A stretch of 64,000 nucleotides of DNA from Salvator merianae (GCA_003586115.2 QVOM02000034.1:133035598-133099597); one strand, 5' to 3'; positions 35,791-47,105 are shown, counted from the first letter of the stretch. Numbers and translations are program-made. The notes: generated by a model from the sequence alone, not told the origin.

Positions 35791-36358
35791 TGACAACTCA
35801 CTATTCTCTTTTGCCTGGAGTTCTTTTAACAACTAAAACAGATACTATGAGTCCTTCTGAAGTGTTTCTAAAATATTATGGCCATCTTTTTCTAACTGGG
35901 TCAAAGAAATCTTATTGATCCCAAAGAACACATACATTTGTTCTAGAAGATACTCCAACTAGCTTTAAAAGAGTGTGTTAGAAATTGTTTTGAGGTACCA
36001 AATCTAATTGATAGAGAACCAGATGAATTGTGGTTAGAAGCTAAAGAGATCATCAAGTCTGGGAAACAACTACAGAAAGTGTGAAACAGAAAAGAAAGCC
36101 AAAATGTTAGCTGAGACATAGGAACTCATGATCAGGAGAAGAATGGCAAAATGTTAGGCATGTAGAGAACATGTGAAGGAATTAAATAGAGAATTCCAGA
36201 TGTCCATTAGAAGAGATAAGGAGTAGTATAATAATATCTGCAAAGAAATGGAAGAGGCAGGAAGGAAAAGAACTAAAAAGGTTAGAATGCTAAAGAGAAA
36301 ATTTTGCTCTCAGATTAGCCTTCTTAAAGATGGAGCTGGACAGATGATAGATAACAGA

Positions 36359-36542
36359 CAGCGGCGGTCTGTGCCTTTAAGAGCGGGTGTTCGCTCCCGC
36401 CCCATCGCCATTCGCGGGGCCACCGGGCCTCCATACTGACGCAGCTAGGCGACCTGCTGCGTCAGTACGGAGGCCCGGTGGCCCCGCGAACGGCGATGGG
36501 GCAGGAGCGAACACCTGCTCTTAAAGGCACGGACCGCCGCTG
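36359..36542. mobile_element. GC-rich palindromic hAT MITE, copy 2
   Basis: A 184-bp hairpin, CAGCGGCGGTCTGTGCCTTT to its inverse, with a stem of about 87 bp and a loop around TAGGCGACCT. It is flanked by a perfect duplication ATAACAGA (36351-36358, 36543-36550). It is rich in CpG within an AT-rich BovB host copy, so it is younger than that copy. Confidence 0.92.
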
Positions 36543-38018
36543 ATAACAGAGACAAAATCAGGAAAAGATGGAAGGATTATACTTAAAATGTGTATAGAAG
36601 AGATAGTAGCATTCAGGATATTCTGGATAAGATGTATGTCTCAACAGTTATGGAATCTGAAGTTAGGTCTGTCCTGAAACCTCTGTTAGGAAAGAAGGTT
36701 GCAGGAGTTGATGGGATTGCAATAGAAGTTTTACAGTTAAAGTGCTAACTATTATTTGTCAGCAAGTTTGGAAAACCACATGGTGGCCTATGGATAGGAA
36801 GCCGTCAGTTTATATAAAATACCCTATAAAGAGAATCTGACTGATTGTTCTCTCTTATCTCACATGCTAGTAAGGCTATGTTAAAGATAATTAAAAACAG
36901 ATTGCTACCTTATATAGAGAGAGAACTACTGCATACATAGACTATTTTTAGGAGAGGTAAGAAAACTAGAGATATCATTGCTGATGTAAGATGTATTCTG
37001 GAAAAAGCAAAACAATTTCAAAAGGATGTACATAAGTGTTTCTTCCGCTACAAGAAACCTTTTGACTATATTGACTGTGGAAAGTTTTAAGGATGATGGG
37101 CATTCTAAAACACCTGATTGCACTGATGAGGAACCTGGACAAGAGGTAACAATCAGAACAGAGAATGGAAAGAGAGATTGGTTTCCAGCTGGTAAGGGAG
37201 TAAGTCAGGAGTATATGCTCTCACCATATCTGCTTAACTTGTTTGTGGAATATATAATACAAAAAGCTGGTCTAGAAGGAGCATAGCTTTATGACAAGTG
37301 GGAGAAACATTTACAATCTCAGATATACAGATGATACCACTCTGACAGCAGAAAAGGGAGAAGATTTAAAGACTACTAGCCACAGTCAAAGAAAAGAGTG
37401 AGAAGAAGGGTTTAAACCTAATTCTTAAGACAGTGAGCATGAGAAGAAGAATGAGAAAACATTTCCAACTAGATGGTGAAACTCTGGAAACAGTTGATGA
37501 CTGTTGTCTCCTGGGATCCATAAAGGGTCTACCACTCAGGGAGTAAGCTGATGGTTGGTGCTAGGAAGAGCAGCAACGAAATGGTTTAATGGAGATTTTA
37601 AGTGTTGCAATATCTTACTGAACCCAAAGATCAGAATGGTTAATGTCATGGGTTTTAGTGCTGTATTGTACGGGTGCAAAGGATGGACACAACGGTGCTT
37701 TGGTGCTTGAGAAGATTCCTCAGGGTCCGTGGAAATCTAGAAAGATCAACCAGTGGATTCTAGACCAAATACAATCTAAATATTCATTAGAAGCACAAAT
37801 AATGAGGCTTAAGCTCTCATCATTTGGGCACATAGTGAGAAGACTAAACTTCCTGCAAAACATAGTGATGTTTGGGAAGGTAGAAGGGAAAAGAAGAAGA
37901 AGCTGACCAGCTAGTAGATGAATTGACTCAATTGCAGCAGTGATGTAAACCTCCTTGGAAGACCTAAGAAATAGTGTGGAAGACTCGTCAGTATGAAGTC
38001 AGTCCATAGGGTCACTAA

Positions 38019-38514
38019 GGGCCTGTTTGCACTTGCTGCTAGCAAGCATCAAGAATGCTTGCTAGTCAAGTTTGTCCACACCTTGCAGAGGCCTGAGTGG
38101 CCAGGAGCAGGTTACAACTGCTCCCAATTGCTACAACTCAGGGAGCACTAATTAGTGCTCCACAATCTTACTGGGAGGTGATAGTCACCTCCTGGTAAGG
38201 TGTATTCGCACTTATCCAGCGTCCAGGCCAGTGCAATGGACTGATCGTGCCTGTGTGATTGGCTCATCATGCCTGCACACTGCGTGGGCCTGCTGATCAC
38301 CATGGCAACAACCAGATGCTTCCTAGCCACTGCCATGGTGAGGATCAGGTAAGACTACCAGCATTCACACTGCAAATGCCAGTAGCCTGCTTTAGATAAG
38401 TAATTAGGACCCCACAGTGCAGACAGTGTCTGTGCGGTGGGGTTCATTCCACCTTAGAATGGGATAATTATCCCATAATTATCCCATTCTAAGGTGGAAA
38501 GTGCAAAAAGGCCC
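38019..38514. mobile_element. GGGCCTG-ended MITE inserted in the BovB tail
   Basis: Left GGGCCTGTTTGCACTTG, right (inverted) GGGCCTTTTTGCACTTT. The host reads GGTCACTA|TGAGTC when it is removed. Flanks are TAA / TAT, compatible with a 3-bp duplication with one change. A strong local palindrome GGGATAATTATCCCATAATT lies at about 38460. Internal blocks are shared with the 46420 and 6496 elements. Confidence 0.7.
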
Positions 38515-38560
38515 TATGAGTCAACTACAGCTAGATGTATTAAGGAAGCAAGGGACTTTA

Positions 38561-39412
38561 ATCTATAATTTAAAACAAAAAAAAAATCAGTACAGTAGTT
38601 TGTGAGAAAACAATTTTGTGTGAATTCTCAAGCACATTTAAAATGCATCCTCTATGCAACAGGCAGATGTCACAGGGAGGTTTTAACACAAAAATAGGAA
38701 GGAATAGATATCTGAATAAGGACATGCAAAACTGGAACAGACTGGAAATACACTGAATTGTTCATCCTTTTTCAGAATAGACATTTTATACACAAAGTCT
38801 TTAATAGTGGTTCAAAGAAAATACATTGTCGGCTAACATTTCATTTATTAGCAGATCACGACAGACACTACTCTGCACGTGCATCTGATGGTAAAGAAGG
38901 CCAGCAGTTAACATAAGCCTATGTGATATAAGACACCATAGCATGAAAACACAGCTGCAGCGTGCTGCTCTGCCACATTTTTCAGACAATGAGTACAATG
39001 ATTGTGTAACAGCTTCAAAATCATATGCAGGAAGTCACTGTGTTTGCCAAGAAAGCTTACATTTGAGTGGGTTCTTAATTAAATCCAGTCCACGGCTGGG
39101 AGAATATAACTCTACCAGGAATGTGCTTCCTATGACAAATGCTGCTGTATAAATGTTTCAAGAAAAGGGTTTGGACTAACAAATCTAACACAAATTCTCA
39201 AAGCTAAAATAGAAGCTTATCTTAGAAACTGATATGTTAGCTAAATTGTTCCACTTTCAAATTATATTTTCTGGGGTTTTTTGTGTGTGAACAATTACCT
39301 GAGCAGTTCTACTTTATTTCAAAATATCTGTGTGTATACAATGTCCTAGCTCTACCACTAACTTTTGAAAATACTGACCTACTTCTTTAACAGTTAGAGC
39401 ATAGCATACAAC
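38561..39412. other. Unclassified, no gene seen
   Basis: Nothing recognisable apart from short A/T runs. Confidence 0.35.
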
Positions 39413-39415
39413 AAT

Positions 39416-39547
39416 GGTCCTTTCTGCACTGGCTCTTATTTCAGATTATATCCCTGCCTGTGGCCTGCTGTAGACTGTGCAAGGATGCGGATAGCCAACC
39501 TCTATTCCAGGGTAAAATCCAAAATAAGGCTCAGTGCAGAAAGGGCC
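39416..39547. mobile_element. Short palindromic MITE
   Basis: GGTCCTTTCTGCACTGGCTC and (inverted) GGCCCTTTCTGCACTGAGCC, continuing into TTATTTC.GATTATA-like arms. It is 132 bp long. Flanks AAT / AAA suggest a degenerate 3-bp duplication. It has the same end type as 7000-7179. Confidence 0.6.
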
Positions 39548-40619
39548 AAAAAACCCAAAAAGCTCAACACATTCAAAGCATGCAATTTAATAAAATGCAA
39601 AATAAAGCATGTCATTAAAAATACTGCTGGCTCACATATTACATTCACTTAGCTTTTTGGGGAAAGTGAGCACACTATACACTACATCAACCCACATCTA
39701 TTTTTGCCTTCATCCACAGTATCTGGAAGTCAGACTGTTCCCTGTGTCTACACATCAGTGACAAAACTGTCTCAGAATCCGAGCAAGAGACACAGAGCTC
39801 TCTTTTTCTCCAGCTGTTGTAGCTTAGCAGGGCTGACAGCAGTAACTAACTTATTACTTGTCAAAGGGCTGAACAGGTCAGAGTGGTCCATATCCAAGGC
39901 CAAAGAAGCAGACTTGAGACGGGAAGCTCTGCTGCATCTTTTAACTCACACCCCTGCTTACCAGTTTAAACAAAAGGCCCCCAGACCTTGCAAGCTCTGG
40001 TCTTGCAAGGTAACCATTTATCACTTAATGAAATGCCAGGTCCTTCTCATTGGAGAGACCTTGAGGTAATGACAGGGTAACTAGCCAAGCGATAACAAAG
40101 CCAGCATGGTGTTCGCTCTGAAAAATTGCTGTTTCAGAGAAGGGCAAGGAGTCTGTAATTAGACAGGAGTTAAGTGGTGGGCTGCAGAATAACAGATCAG
40201 TAGTTACAGTGTAATTAAACAACAATGGCATGTGATTAGAAGTTTTTGTCCAACAGTTTAAAGCAATAGTAATTCAAGCTGCCTCCAATTATGTGTGAAC
40301 ATTCTTTGCAGTGCTGTCGAAGTGTTTGTCCTTGTTCAGTCTGGAACTTGACCCCTCCTAGTTTACTGCTGGACATGTCTCTTTTGCAGTACAATTCACC
40401 CTTGATTAGTGGTAATATGGTGTGTTAAATTACTGCCAATACATAGGGGTGCTTCAAAGGAAATAGTACAAATAGTTTGGCAGTTGAGGATTTTCTGTTT
40501 CTGTTCTTCTACCCTCCTGCTGGGTTAATTTGGGGCTAAAATATATCTTTCAAAAGCAGCATCTCCTGCATCCTTTACTCAATGAACAACATACTGAATT
40601 GCCCAAGTATTCCTTAACA
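39548..40619. other. Unclassified, no gene seen
   Basis: No supported gene. The 121-codon frame at 39704-40069 shows no recognisable domain. Confidence 0.35.
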
Positions 40620-41095
40620 GCATAGAAAAAGCCTTGCTGGATCAGACTAAAAGTTCCATTTATTCCTCCATTATTTTCTCTCCATTCATGTTTCACAGAT
40701 GCCACTACCTGGTTTTCAACAGCATCTGACCTCTGATCATGAAGGCACTACAGATTCTTTCCTAGCAGCTATGCAAAGTCACCTTATCTTCATGAATTTG
40801 CCTAATCTTCTTTTGAAGACATCCATGCTGGTAGCTATTACCACCTGCTGTGACAGGAGTTTACCTAGTTTATCTAGACAGATGACCAGCGGCGACCCGT
40901 GCCTTTCAGGGCGGGTGTTCGCGTGTGTGCTATAGCCCTTCGCGGGGCCTCTGGGCCTCTGTACTAACACAGCAGGTAGCTAGGCTGCTGTGTCAGTATG
41001 GAGACCCGGAGGCCCTGTGAACGGCCATGGCACTCGCGCAAACACCCGCTCTTAAAGGCACAGGCCGCCGCTGCAGATGACCAAACTCTTTCCAT
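40620..41095 (-). mobile_element. CR1 LINE 3' UTR, antisense, split by an hAT MITE
   Basis: AAAAGCCTTGCTGGATCAGA, then AATTTGCCTAATCTTCTTTT and CATCCATGCTGGTAGCTATT, is the reverse complement of the CR1 3' region seen at 15180-15428 and 20200-20342. The hAT palindrome at 40887-41073 sits near its end. Confidence 0.75.
40887..41073. mobile_element. GC-rich palindromic hAT MITE, copy 3
   Basis: A 187-bp hairpin, CAGCGGCGACCCGTGCCTTT to its inverse (CAGCGGCGGCCTGTGCCTTT). It has a perfect 8-bp duplication CAGATGAC (40879-40886, 41074-41081). It is closest to copy 2 in its ends and GTGTTCGCG region. Confidence 0.92.
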
Positions 41096-41386
41096 CGGCA
41101 CATGAAGCCCCTTCCCCTCCCAACTGTAAAGTCTACTGGGAGGGAAAGAAGGGAGGGTGAGGAGCAGCTGAAGAGGTAGGCGCGTGTTATTTTTCATCCC
41201 AGTGGGCACCTGCCTGCCCTTCATCTTCCCCTAGCCTGTGTAGAGGGCCAGACTTGGAAGGTGTCAGATACATTTATGCTCATCTCTAGTGGATCAGCCC
41301 CTTTCTGGACTTAGCTTGGGAGCCTGTGTTTTAAATTCATGTTCCCACCCCCATCTGCAGTGTGTAGCTGGGAGGGAGATGATGTT
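41096..41386. other. Unclassified
   Basis: No gene or named repeat visible. Confidence 0.35.
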
Positions 41387-41490
41387 TAGATCTGGGAGGT
41401 GGTAAACGCATCCCTGAGGGAGAAGGTTGTGCCTGCACCTCTGAGGGAGGCGATGGTGCCAAATGAAGCCTTCTTTAAACCCTAGTCTTC
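41387..41490 (+). mobile_element. L2 LINE fragment
   Basis: GGTGGTAAACGCATCCCTGA, then GGGAGAAGGTTGTGCCTGCA, matches the segment preceding the L2 RT domain (compare 33125-33230). It is only about 100 bp long. Confidence 0.6.
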
Positions 41491-41929
41491 CAGAAAAAAA
41501 AAAAAATCAACCTATCTTTAATCTTTATTTTTAGAGAAGGCAATTGAAAAGGCTTTTGGCTGCTTCCAGCTCTTTTTGTGAGGAGACGTGTAGGAGATTT
41601 CACAGAGCAAACTACTTCTGGTTTTAATTGGAGCGGGTTCTTTTGCTCTCACAGTGCTCCTTGACAGACAATGTCAACTTTCAGCCCAAATCCAAATGGG
41701 TGAATATTTCAGAACCTTAAGGTTTCATGCTTGTGATTTGTGTCCATTTCAATACCACCTCTCTAAAGTCTGTTTCTGAGTCAAGGAAGTGAAGTGTGTC
41801 TCCAGCTTCTCTCCTTGGCCACAGTCACATTTTCATGGTTTAGTCTGTCTCTGGGACACTCAAGGGAGTGAGGTTGTTTTGGGTCTTCTGCAGCCTGGTC
41901 ACACTTTAGTGTGCTGCTGCTGACACCCA

Positions 41930-42245
41930 AGTCCTCTTGATAAGAGGTAAACCGGGACAGGGAGGGCAGGTGGGGGAGCTCACCTCGGGGGTAGGGGGTG
42001 GCAGGTGGCTGCAGCCATGGTTACAGTGGTGGAGGACATTGGGGTAGGGAGTGACAGGAGGTGGCAGGGGCATCAGGAAGGGTGGTGGGAGGTAGCTGCA
42101 GCCATGGTCGTGGCAGCAGCTGACACTGGGGGGGGGGGGTTTGGCAGACCGTGGGGTGGCAGGAGGCATGGGGTGGGTGGGATGTAGGTACAACAGCAGG
42201 GGGCATCAAGAGGTTGGCAGAAGATGGTGTGGCTGAGTCCATTTC
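41930..42245. repeat. G-rich degenerate tandem
   Basis: Loosely repeated GGTGG.AGGTGGCAG and CTGCAGCCATGG motifs (42008 and 42098), with a G12 run at about 42128. It is strongly strand-asymmetric and could form G-quadruplexes. It may be the interior of a MITE: a palindrome GGATTATCCAAATTTAGGAT follows at about 42270, and GGGCCTTTCTGTGC at 42400 resembles a MITE end. Confidence 0.5.
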
Positions 42246-42843
42246 TTGCTGAAATGGACTCAGAGCTGGGATTATCCAAATTTAGGATAATCCCATTCCA
42301 GGCAGGGAAGTCCTCAGAAAAACTGATAATGCAATTTAGTATCTGGTTTCTGAGGACTTAAGCTGGCCTCTGTCTCAAAAAAAAATGAGGTGTGATCACG
42401 GGCCTTTCTGTGCAAATCCTGTTTTTATCAATACTGATTTAAAAGTTTTAAATCCTTTCCTTGCTTCCAATTTTCTCCCCCGCCCCCCGTTTCGTAGTTT
42501 AAGTATTATTTTCATAAATAAAACAGCATTCCCATCTCACCCTGTGATGAAGCTGCCAGATCTATTCCTCACTGAATTTACCTGAAAAATTAACACCCCC
42601 TGAATTAACTATTGGTCCAACTGACAGCAGAAGAACTTCTTTCTCAAAGCCAAGGTGGTTGAAATCTTTGCATAAAAAATACAGCAATATCCAAATAAAA
42701 AGACACAAGAAGAAGTCAGTACTTCTGTGTATTCAGCCACTTTCTGAACTGAAACCAGGATGTAATTCTGAATCACATGAGACAGGCCTGCCATGTGTCT
42801 TTGTATGGCCAACGTTTCCGTATCTCCTATTTGCTATGCTCTG
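42246..42843. other. Unclassified, with palindromes
   Basis: An inverted pair AAGTCCTCAGAAA / TTTCTGAGGACTT lies at 42309 and 42347. The remainder to 42843 shows no gene. Confidence 0.35.
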
Positions 42844-42851
42844 CTTCCCAG

Positions 42852-43088
42852 TAGAAGTGTGCATGAACTTAAAGTGACTCTTCAGTTTAAATTTGAACTC
42901 TTTTTTTTGAACAGGCAGGGTATTCAAATTGAACATGAACCTTTTGAACACCTTTGAACATGTTTGAACCACCCTTTGTTCAGTTTGAATTTGAACTTTT
43001 GTTTTCGAACAGGCAGAATGTTGAACCTTTTGAACACCTCTGTTTGATTCGAGCAGGTTTGAACCCAAACCAGTTTTGCACATTTCTA
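42852..43088. mobile_element. GAAC-rich hAT MITE, 237 bp
   Basis: Ends TAGAAGTGTGCATGAACTT and (inverted) TAGAAATGTGCAAAACTGG, with a perfect 8-bp duplication CTTCCCAG (42844-42851, 43089-43096). The interior is made of many TTTGAAC/GTTCAAA words, giving extensive self-complementarity. The TAG..TGTGCA ends match those of the array-bearing elements at 20426 and 55865. Confidence 0.88.
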
Positions 43089-43096
43089 CTTCCCAG

Positions 43097-43684
43097 TACA
43101 AGCCACTGACCTCAAGATCAGTGAACACACATTGGTTCACTTGCATGTAGAACTGTGTAAAAAAGTGTAATGACACTATTGTAGTGCATGAAGTATCATT
43201 TTACCATGCTGCTTTGTATTTTGCTTTGTTCATAACATTGTGAGGGATAATTTCGTTATTTTTTCCCTTGGTGTATTTTTCATTAATAGAACAGATGTAC
43301 TTCTGTTTTTCAATTAGCTCAGAATAGGTTCGAGCAGACTAATAGAGTGAATGTAAGACAAAAGGAGAGAGAAGAGTCTTTGGTTGTGTATACGTGTAAG
43401 GGAGAGAAAAAACAGTTCATGAAAAGTAGTCTCCTCTTTTTCAGAACTTTTATCTGTTAAAAAGCAAACCTGTGAAGTTGAGCAACACATTCTTCCACAC
43501 TTTAGATCTGTGAGATGTTAAAAGGTTTGCTGGATTAACCAATGGTTTCCAGGGGTAAGGCAGAAAGAGTTTGTATACAACTTCTTGTGCTGCTCCAATG
43601 ATTTATTTGCCTGCTGAAGGAAGTCACAGCTTTGGATCTTCTAAGTGCCTTTTTTTAAAAAAAAGGTAAAATCACAAACAATTC
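43097..43684. other. Unclassified, no gene seen
   Basis: No gene or named repeat. Confidence 0.35.
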
Positions 43685-43687
43685 TAA

Positions 43688-43910
43688 GACTGTATTCACA
43701 CCTAAGTTTTAATCCAGCTTCAGTCCACTTTCAGAGTGAGAGAACACATCAGCAAAGTGACAAGCTTTTTGTTTTTGGCGTTATCTAATGCAGAAAACCC
43801 ATCTTTGAGTTAGATAATGGGGAAAGAAAACAACTAATCACTTTGCTGATGGATTCATCCACTCTGAAGGTAGACTCTAGCTGGATTAAAACTTAGGTGT
43901 GAATGCAGCC
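43688..43910. mobile_element. Complete MITE, TAA duplication
   Basis: Arms GACTGTATTCACACCTAAG and (inverted) GGCTGCATTCACACCTAAG continue into TTTTAATCCAGC, about 31 bp with two mismatches. The duplication TAA (43685-43687, 43911-43913) is the canonical TWA of PIF/Harbinger. No coding capacity is present. Confidence 0.82.
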
Positions 43911-44449
43911 TAAGAGCAGCAGAAATTTGGAGAGTTTTTTTTAAAGAAGGTCAGAAAGACTCTGACTGTGTTTAAATGGTAGGGGTGGAGTGCCCCTTGG
44001 TTGTCAGGAGTTTAGGGCAGGCAAAAGGGCACATCTCAGTCACCCCATTCTCACCGAGAGGACCCATGAAAGGAACATTAAGGGAAGGGTGGGAAATCTC
44101 ACTCTTGGCCCATAGCTCTTCAGAGGAAAAGTTCCCAGACTGTGTCTGGTGCACAGCACTGGCCCAATGATCCTTGGATGTGTAGGCTTTAACCCACTCT
44201 CCTTGGCTTGTAACTGAAAAATGCCACTCTGGGGCAGCAGCAGTTTGGACAGCTTATTTAATGTTGTCCAGACAAAGGATCAGCTTTGGGGAAAAGGTTT
44301 GGAAGCAGCTAAAGCTTAGTAAGAGCTAAGGCTAGGAGCTAAGCTCTTATTATTGCAGATCTGCAATAATCAAGAGAAAGCAGTATGAAATCTTAAGGAT
44401 AGCTCAGAGTAACCAAAATTCTAGTAGTTGATTTAATTTTTCGGTATCA

Positions 44450-45010
44450 GGTAAATTTCATCTAGAGATACTAAAGAATATTGTTAATGTACTTGCAGAA
44501 TCTCTATCATGTCCAAGAAAGATGGTGAGCAGATTACGTGCCATTGGATTGGAAAGAAGCAAATACTCCAGGCATCAAAAAAGAAGAAAAACTGGGAAAC
44601 TGCCAGACTGAGGCTTTAGTTCAAATTTGAACTGAACCAGAGAGTCCCAGAAATGAACCACACAATCATCCCTGGTCCATGCTGAACTGGTCCAAAATGC
44701 AACCATTTTGGCACAGTGTCTGGCTCATTTTAGGCTTCCCCCCCCCCCAATGTTTAAAAGGGTAATGAAGCTCTGAATTGGTTTGAGGTCCAAAACATGC
44801 CTGTTTGTTACCCTTAAGGTTTGCTTCATTTCAAACTTGAGTGCTAAACATAGGTTTTTGCACATCCCTACTGCAGACCAGTCAGTTTGATTTAAATGGC
44901 ATTAGTCTTGTTAATAATCTTGTGAGCTTACATTGTATGCATTGCTTCAATATAGTGACTCATTAGCAGGAGGCAGCATGAATTTATCAAGAATAAATAT
45001 TCTTAGAAAA
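44450..45010 (+). mobile_element. CR1 LINE RT fragment, split by an hAT MITE
   Basis: CATGTCCAAGAAAGATGGTG, GCCATTGGATTGGAAAGAAG, then GGGAAACTGCCAGAC before the insert. It resumes at CTGCAGACCAGTCAGTTTGA and then TGAATTTATCAAGAATAAAT. Together these give the CR1 RT sequence up to the motif following domain 2. It is heavily decayed. Confidence 0.6.
44609..44870. mobile_element. GAAC-type hAT MITE, eroded left end
   Basis: The right end reads (inverted) TAGGGATGTGCAAAAACC, as in the other TAG..TGTGCA elements. The right flank CTGCAGAC corresponds to CTGCCAGAC on the left with one extra base. The host CR1 sequence is restored when the segment is removed. The left terminus is too diverged to show the TIR. 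Confidence 0.6.
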
Positions 45011-45080
45011 ATAAATACTTGTTTGTGTTTTCACCAGTTTATTAGAATTAATATAGGATTGTAGGAAACCTATAGAGGTA

Positions 45081-45129
45081 GGTAGATAGATAGCTAGATA
45101 GATAGATAGATAGTTAGATAGATAGATAA

Positions 45130-45162
<33 letters not shown>

Positions 45163-45163
45163 A
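45081..45163 (+). repeat. (GATA)n microsatellite
   Basis: About 20 TAGA/GATA units, with TAGC, TTAG and TAAA interruptions. Confidence 0.97.
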
Positions 45164-45570
45164 AGAATTTACTGATCAGTTTGGAGACCAAATCATAACA
45201 TACACACAGAGGCACAGAAGAAACAAAAGTTACTTACATAATGAAAAGAAACTGAGAGATCAATAAGTAGTTTAAGACTGCCTAAAGCAGTTTCCCCACA
45301 ACATTTGTTCCTAATAACTTATCCCCATTGCACTATGGATATAATTTATTTGCGATTTCAACAAACAATTAGGCAAAGTTCTTCATGATATCAGTTAGCA
45401 AACTAGCTTAATGTTGGTTGAATAATATTATCTTCAGATGCATGTTCAAGACTTGATTGGAAGCCATCTGCCCAAATGGTTCAACTAGAGTACTCGGCTC
45501 TGCAGATAAAGGAAGAGCACTTGTCCTAGCACTTAGAAGTCCCAGAGAAGTCATAGTTGCTGTGCATGTT
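45164..45570. other. Unclassified, no gene seen
   Basis: Nothing recognised between the microsatellite and the small MITE. Confidence 0.35.
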
Positions 45571-45573
45571 TTA

Positions 45574-45652
45574 GGCTGCATCCAGATGTTGCTTACTTTA
45601 TTCCAGAATATCGGAATATAGCAGACTAATTAAGCAACATCTGGATGTGGCC
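45574..45652. mobile_element. Miniature 79-bp MITE, TTA duplication
   Basis: GGCTGCATCCAGATGTTGCT and (inverted) GGCCACATCCAGATGTTGCT are flanked by TTA (45571-45573, 45653-45655), the canonical PIF/Harbinger TWA. The interior is only about 35 bp (TTTATTCCAGAATATCGG). Confidence 0.82.
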
Positions 45653-45783
45653 TTAGAGGTGAGGTGAATGAGAGGTGGAGGCTGCCCGACAGAAGCGAAC
45701 AGTCAAGGCTGCCTAGCGGAGGTCTCCAGACACCCAGTGTTATGTTTCAGTAGAGGCAGCAGAATCGTTGAATGTGCAACCCA

Positions 45784-45984
45784 GGCTGCATCTGCACACA
45801 TTAAAAAAAGAAGAAGTAGCTCAAAATGAGCTTAGACATAGTCCACCCCACCTCTAATCCGTATTAAAGGCCAGATAAAGTTCTTTGGAAGAGTTTTTTT
45901 CTGGCCTTTAATGTTAGTGCCCATGATTCTACCTCTAAGCTGCTTTTGAGCCATCTTTTCTTTTTACTGTGTGTGGATACTGCC
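45784..45984. mobile_element. MITE with CCA duplication
   Basis: GGCTGCATCTGCACACATTA and (inverted) GGCAGTATCCACACACAGTA, flanked by CCA (45781-45783, 45985-45987). The arms continue with AAAAAGAAGAAGTAGCTCAA pairing with the downstream TTTGAGCCATCTTTTC. A one-ended relative starts at 63374. Confidence 0.72.
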
Positions 45985-45987
45985 CCA

Positions 45988-46416
45988 GCCCCAGTTATAG
46001 TACTCGAGTTAAGTCTGACTTTCTGAACACAAAAGAATACCTCCTGTAGCTTCAAACTATAGTTGTATTAATATAATCAAAACACATATTGGCTTTTTTT
46101 TCTAAACAATTTAACACAATTGGCTCATGTTCAGCTTGTGATCAGCTAATATTTGTTTCATCTACTTCACTCCTAAGCTGATGCTTCTCTATCTGTATAT
46201 CTGATTTTTTTCTCCCAATACAGATTAATTTAGGGACTGTTTTCCTTTCTAGCAAGATCACTATGAACACTACTATAGTGGTCAGAATGAGACTGAATAT
46301 ATATTTTCTCCAGAGCTAAACTAATCATCTTTAAGATCTATTCCCTTTTAACGGAATGGAAGACTTCCTCCTCCTAAGCTCCTAAGGCAGCTTGATCTGG
46401 GCTGCCCCTTCTGTTC
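45988..46416. other. Unclassified, no gene seen
   Basis: No gene or named repeat. Confidence 0.35.
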
Positions 46417-46419
46417 TAT

Positions 46420-46799
46420 GGGTGTTTTTGCACTTACCACCATAGAACAGGATACATTGTGTGGCTATATTTTGCAATGCGACCAGGCTATCAGCATTTG
46501 ATCGTTACGATGACAGTGACTGTGAAGTGTCTGGACACTGCCATGGTAACCGGCAGCACCATCTAGTGCGCAGGTGGGATCACGCAGGCACAGCTGCACC
46601 GTCAAAGTGCAAATGCACTTTACTGGGAGCTGGATACCAGCTTCCACTAAAGCTGTGGAGCACTAATTAGTTCTCCACAGCTAGGGGCGATCATGAGCAG
46701 CTGTAGCCCACTCTTGGCTGCTTGGGCCTCCACAAAGTGTGGAAGCACTATGCTAGCAAGTGTCCCCAATGCTTGCTAGCACAAAGTGTGAACAGGTCC
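46420..46799. mobile_element. GGNCCTG-ended MITE, TAT duplication
   Basis: Left GGGTGTTTTTGCACTT, right (inverted) GGACCTGTTCACACTT, with flanks TAT (46417-46419, 46800-46802). Interior blocks shared with 6496 and 38019 include CTGCCATGGTAACC, GAGCACTAATTAGT and TGCTTGCTAGCAC. It is 380 bp long with no coding capacity. Confidence 0.75.
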
Positions 46800-46959
46800 T
46801 ATGTCTGAGTCAGGACATCAAGTGATACTTAGAGTAGGAGCCTGGATAGAGATATCTAGGAAAAAATAGGCAGATTTGTTGGGTACCAGTCTATTAAAGA
46901 CTGCTAGCCCTAAGAATTAAACAGAATATCAGAGTTCAAAGGAAGTATACCACAAACTG

Positions 46960-47105
46960 GGAGCCATGTCAGTCATGTGTGTGAAGACAACCTTGCTGAA
47001 GCTAAGCAGGTCTGAATCTGATATTTCTAGAGTAGAAAGAGCATGCATAATAATATAAGTTCCGTGATGGACAAATGGCAGGACATAAACATAATAATAA
47101 ACTTA
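46960..47105 (+). mobile_element. 5S-rRNA-like SINE fragment
   Basis: AACCTTGCTGAAGCTAAGCA then GGTCTGAATCTGATATTTCT resembles the internal control region of 5S rRNA (..GAAGCTAAGCAGGGTCGG..). The fragment ends in a LINE-like tail (CAGGACATAAACATAATAATAAA). A 5S-derived SINE is the likely origin; the fragment is too short to name the family. Confidence 0.55.

Larger units (their letters stand above)
35870..38560 (+). mobile_element. RTE/BovB LINE fragment, RT and C-terminal half, with two insertions
   Basis: Translation in shifting frames gives the BovB RT and C-terminal region. A FRYKKPFDYIDC-like domain A lies at about 37040, a WFPAGKGVSQEYMLSPYL block at 37180-37235, and an YTDD version of the catalytic box at about 37324-37336. 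The C-terminal motif LKLSSFGHIVRRLNFLQN lies at about 37808-37860, with KVEGKRRRS just before a stop. The tail (CAGTCCATAGGGTCACTA...TGAGTC) is typical of BovB 3' ends. A hAT palindrome (36359-36542) and a MITE (38019-38514) interrupt it. It is inactive. Confidence 0.8.

Noticed and set aside
41906..42279. Proline-rich minus-strand frames
   Set aside because: They are by-products of the G-rich degenerate repeat. All three minus-strand frames are proline-rich.
46960..47105. A true 5S rRNA gene
   Set aside because: Only the central control-region words match. The rest of the 5S sequence is absent and a LINE-like tail follows.
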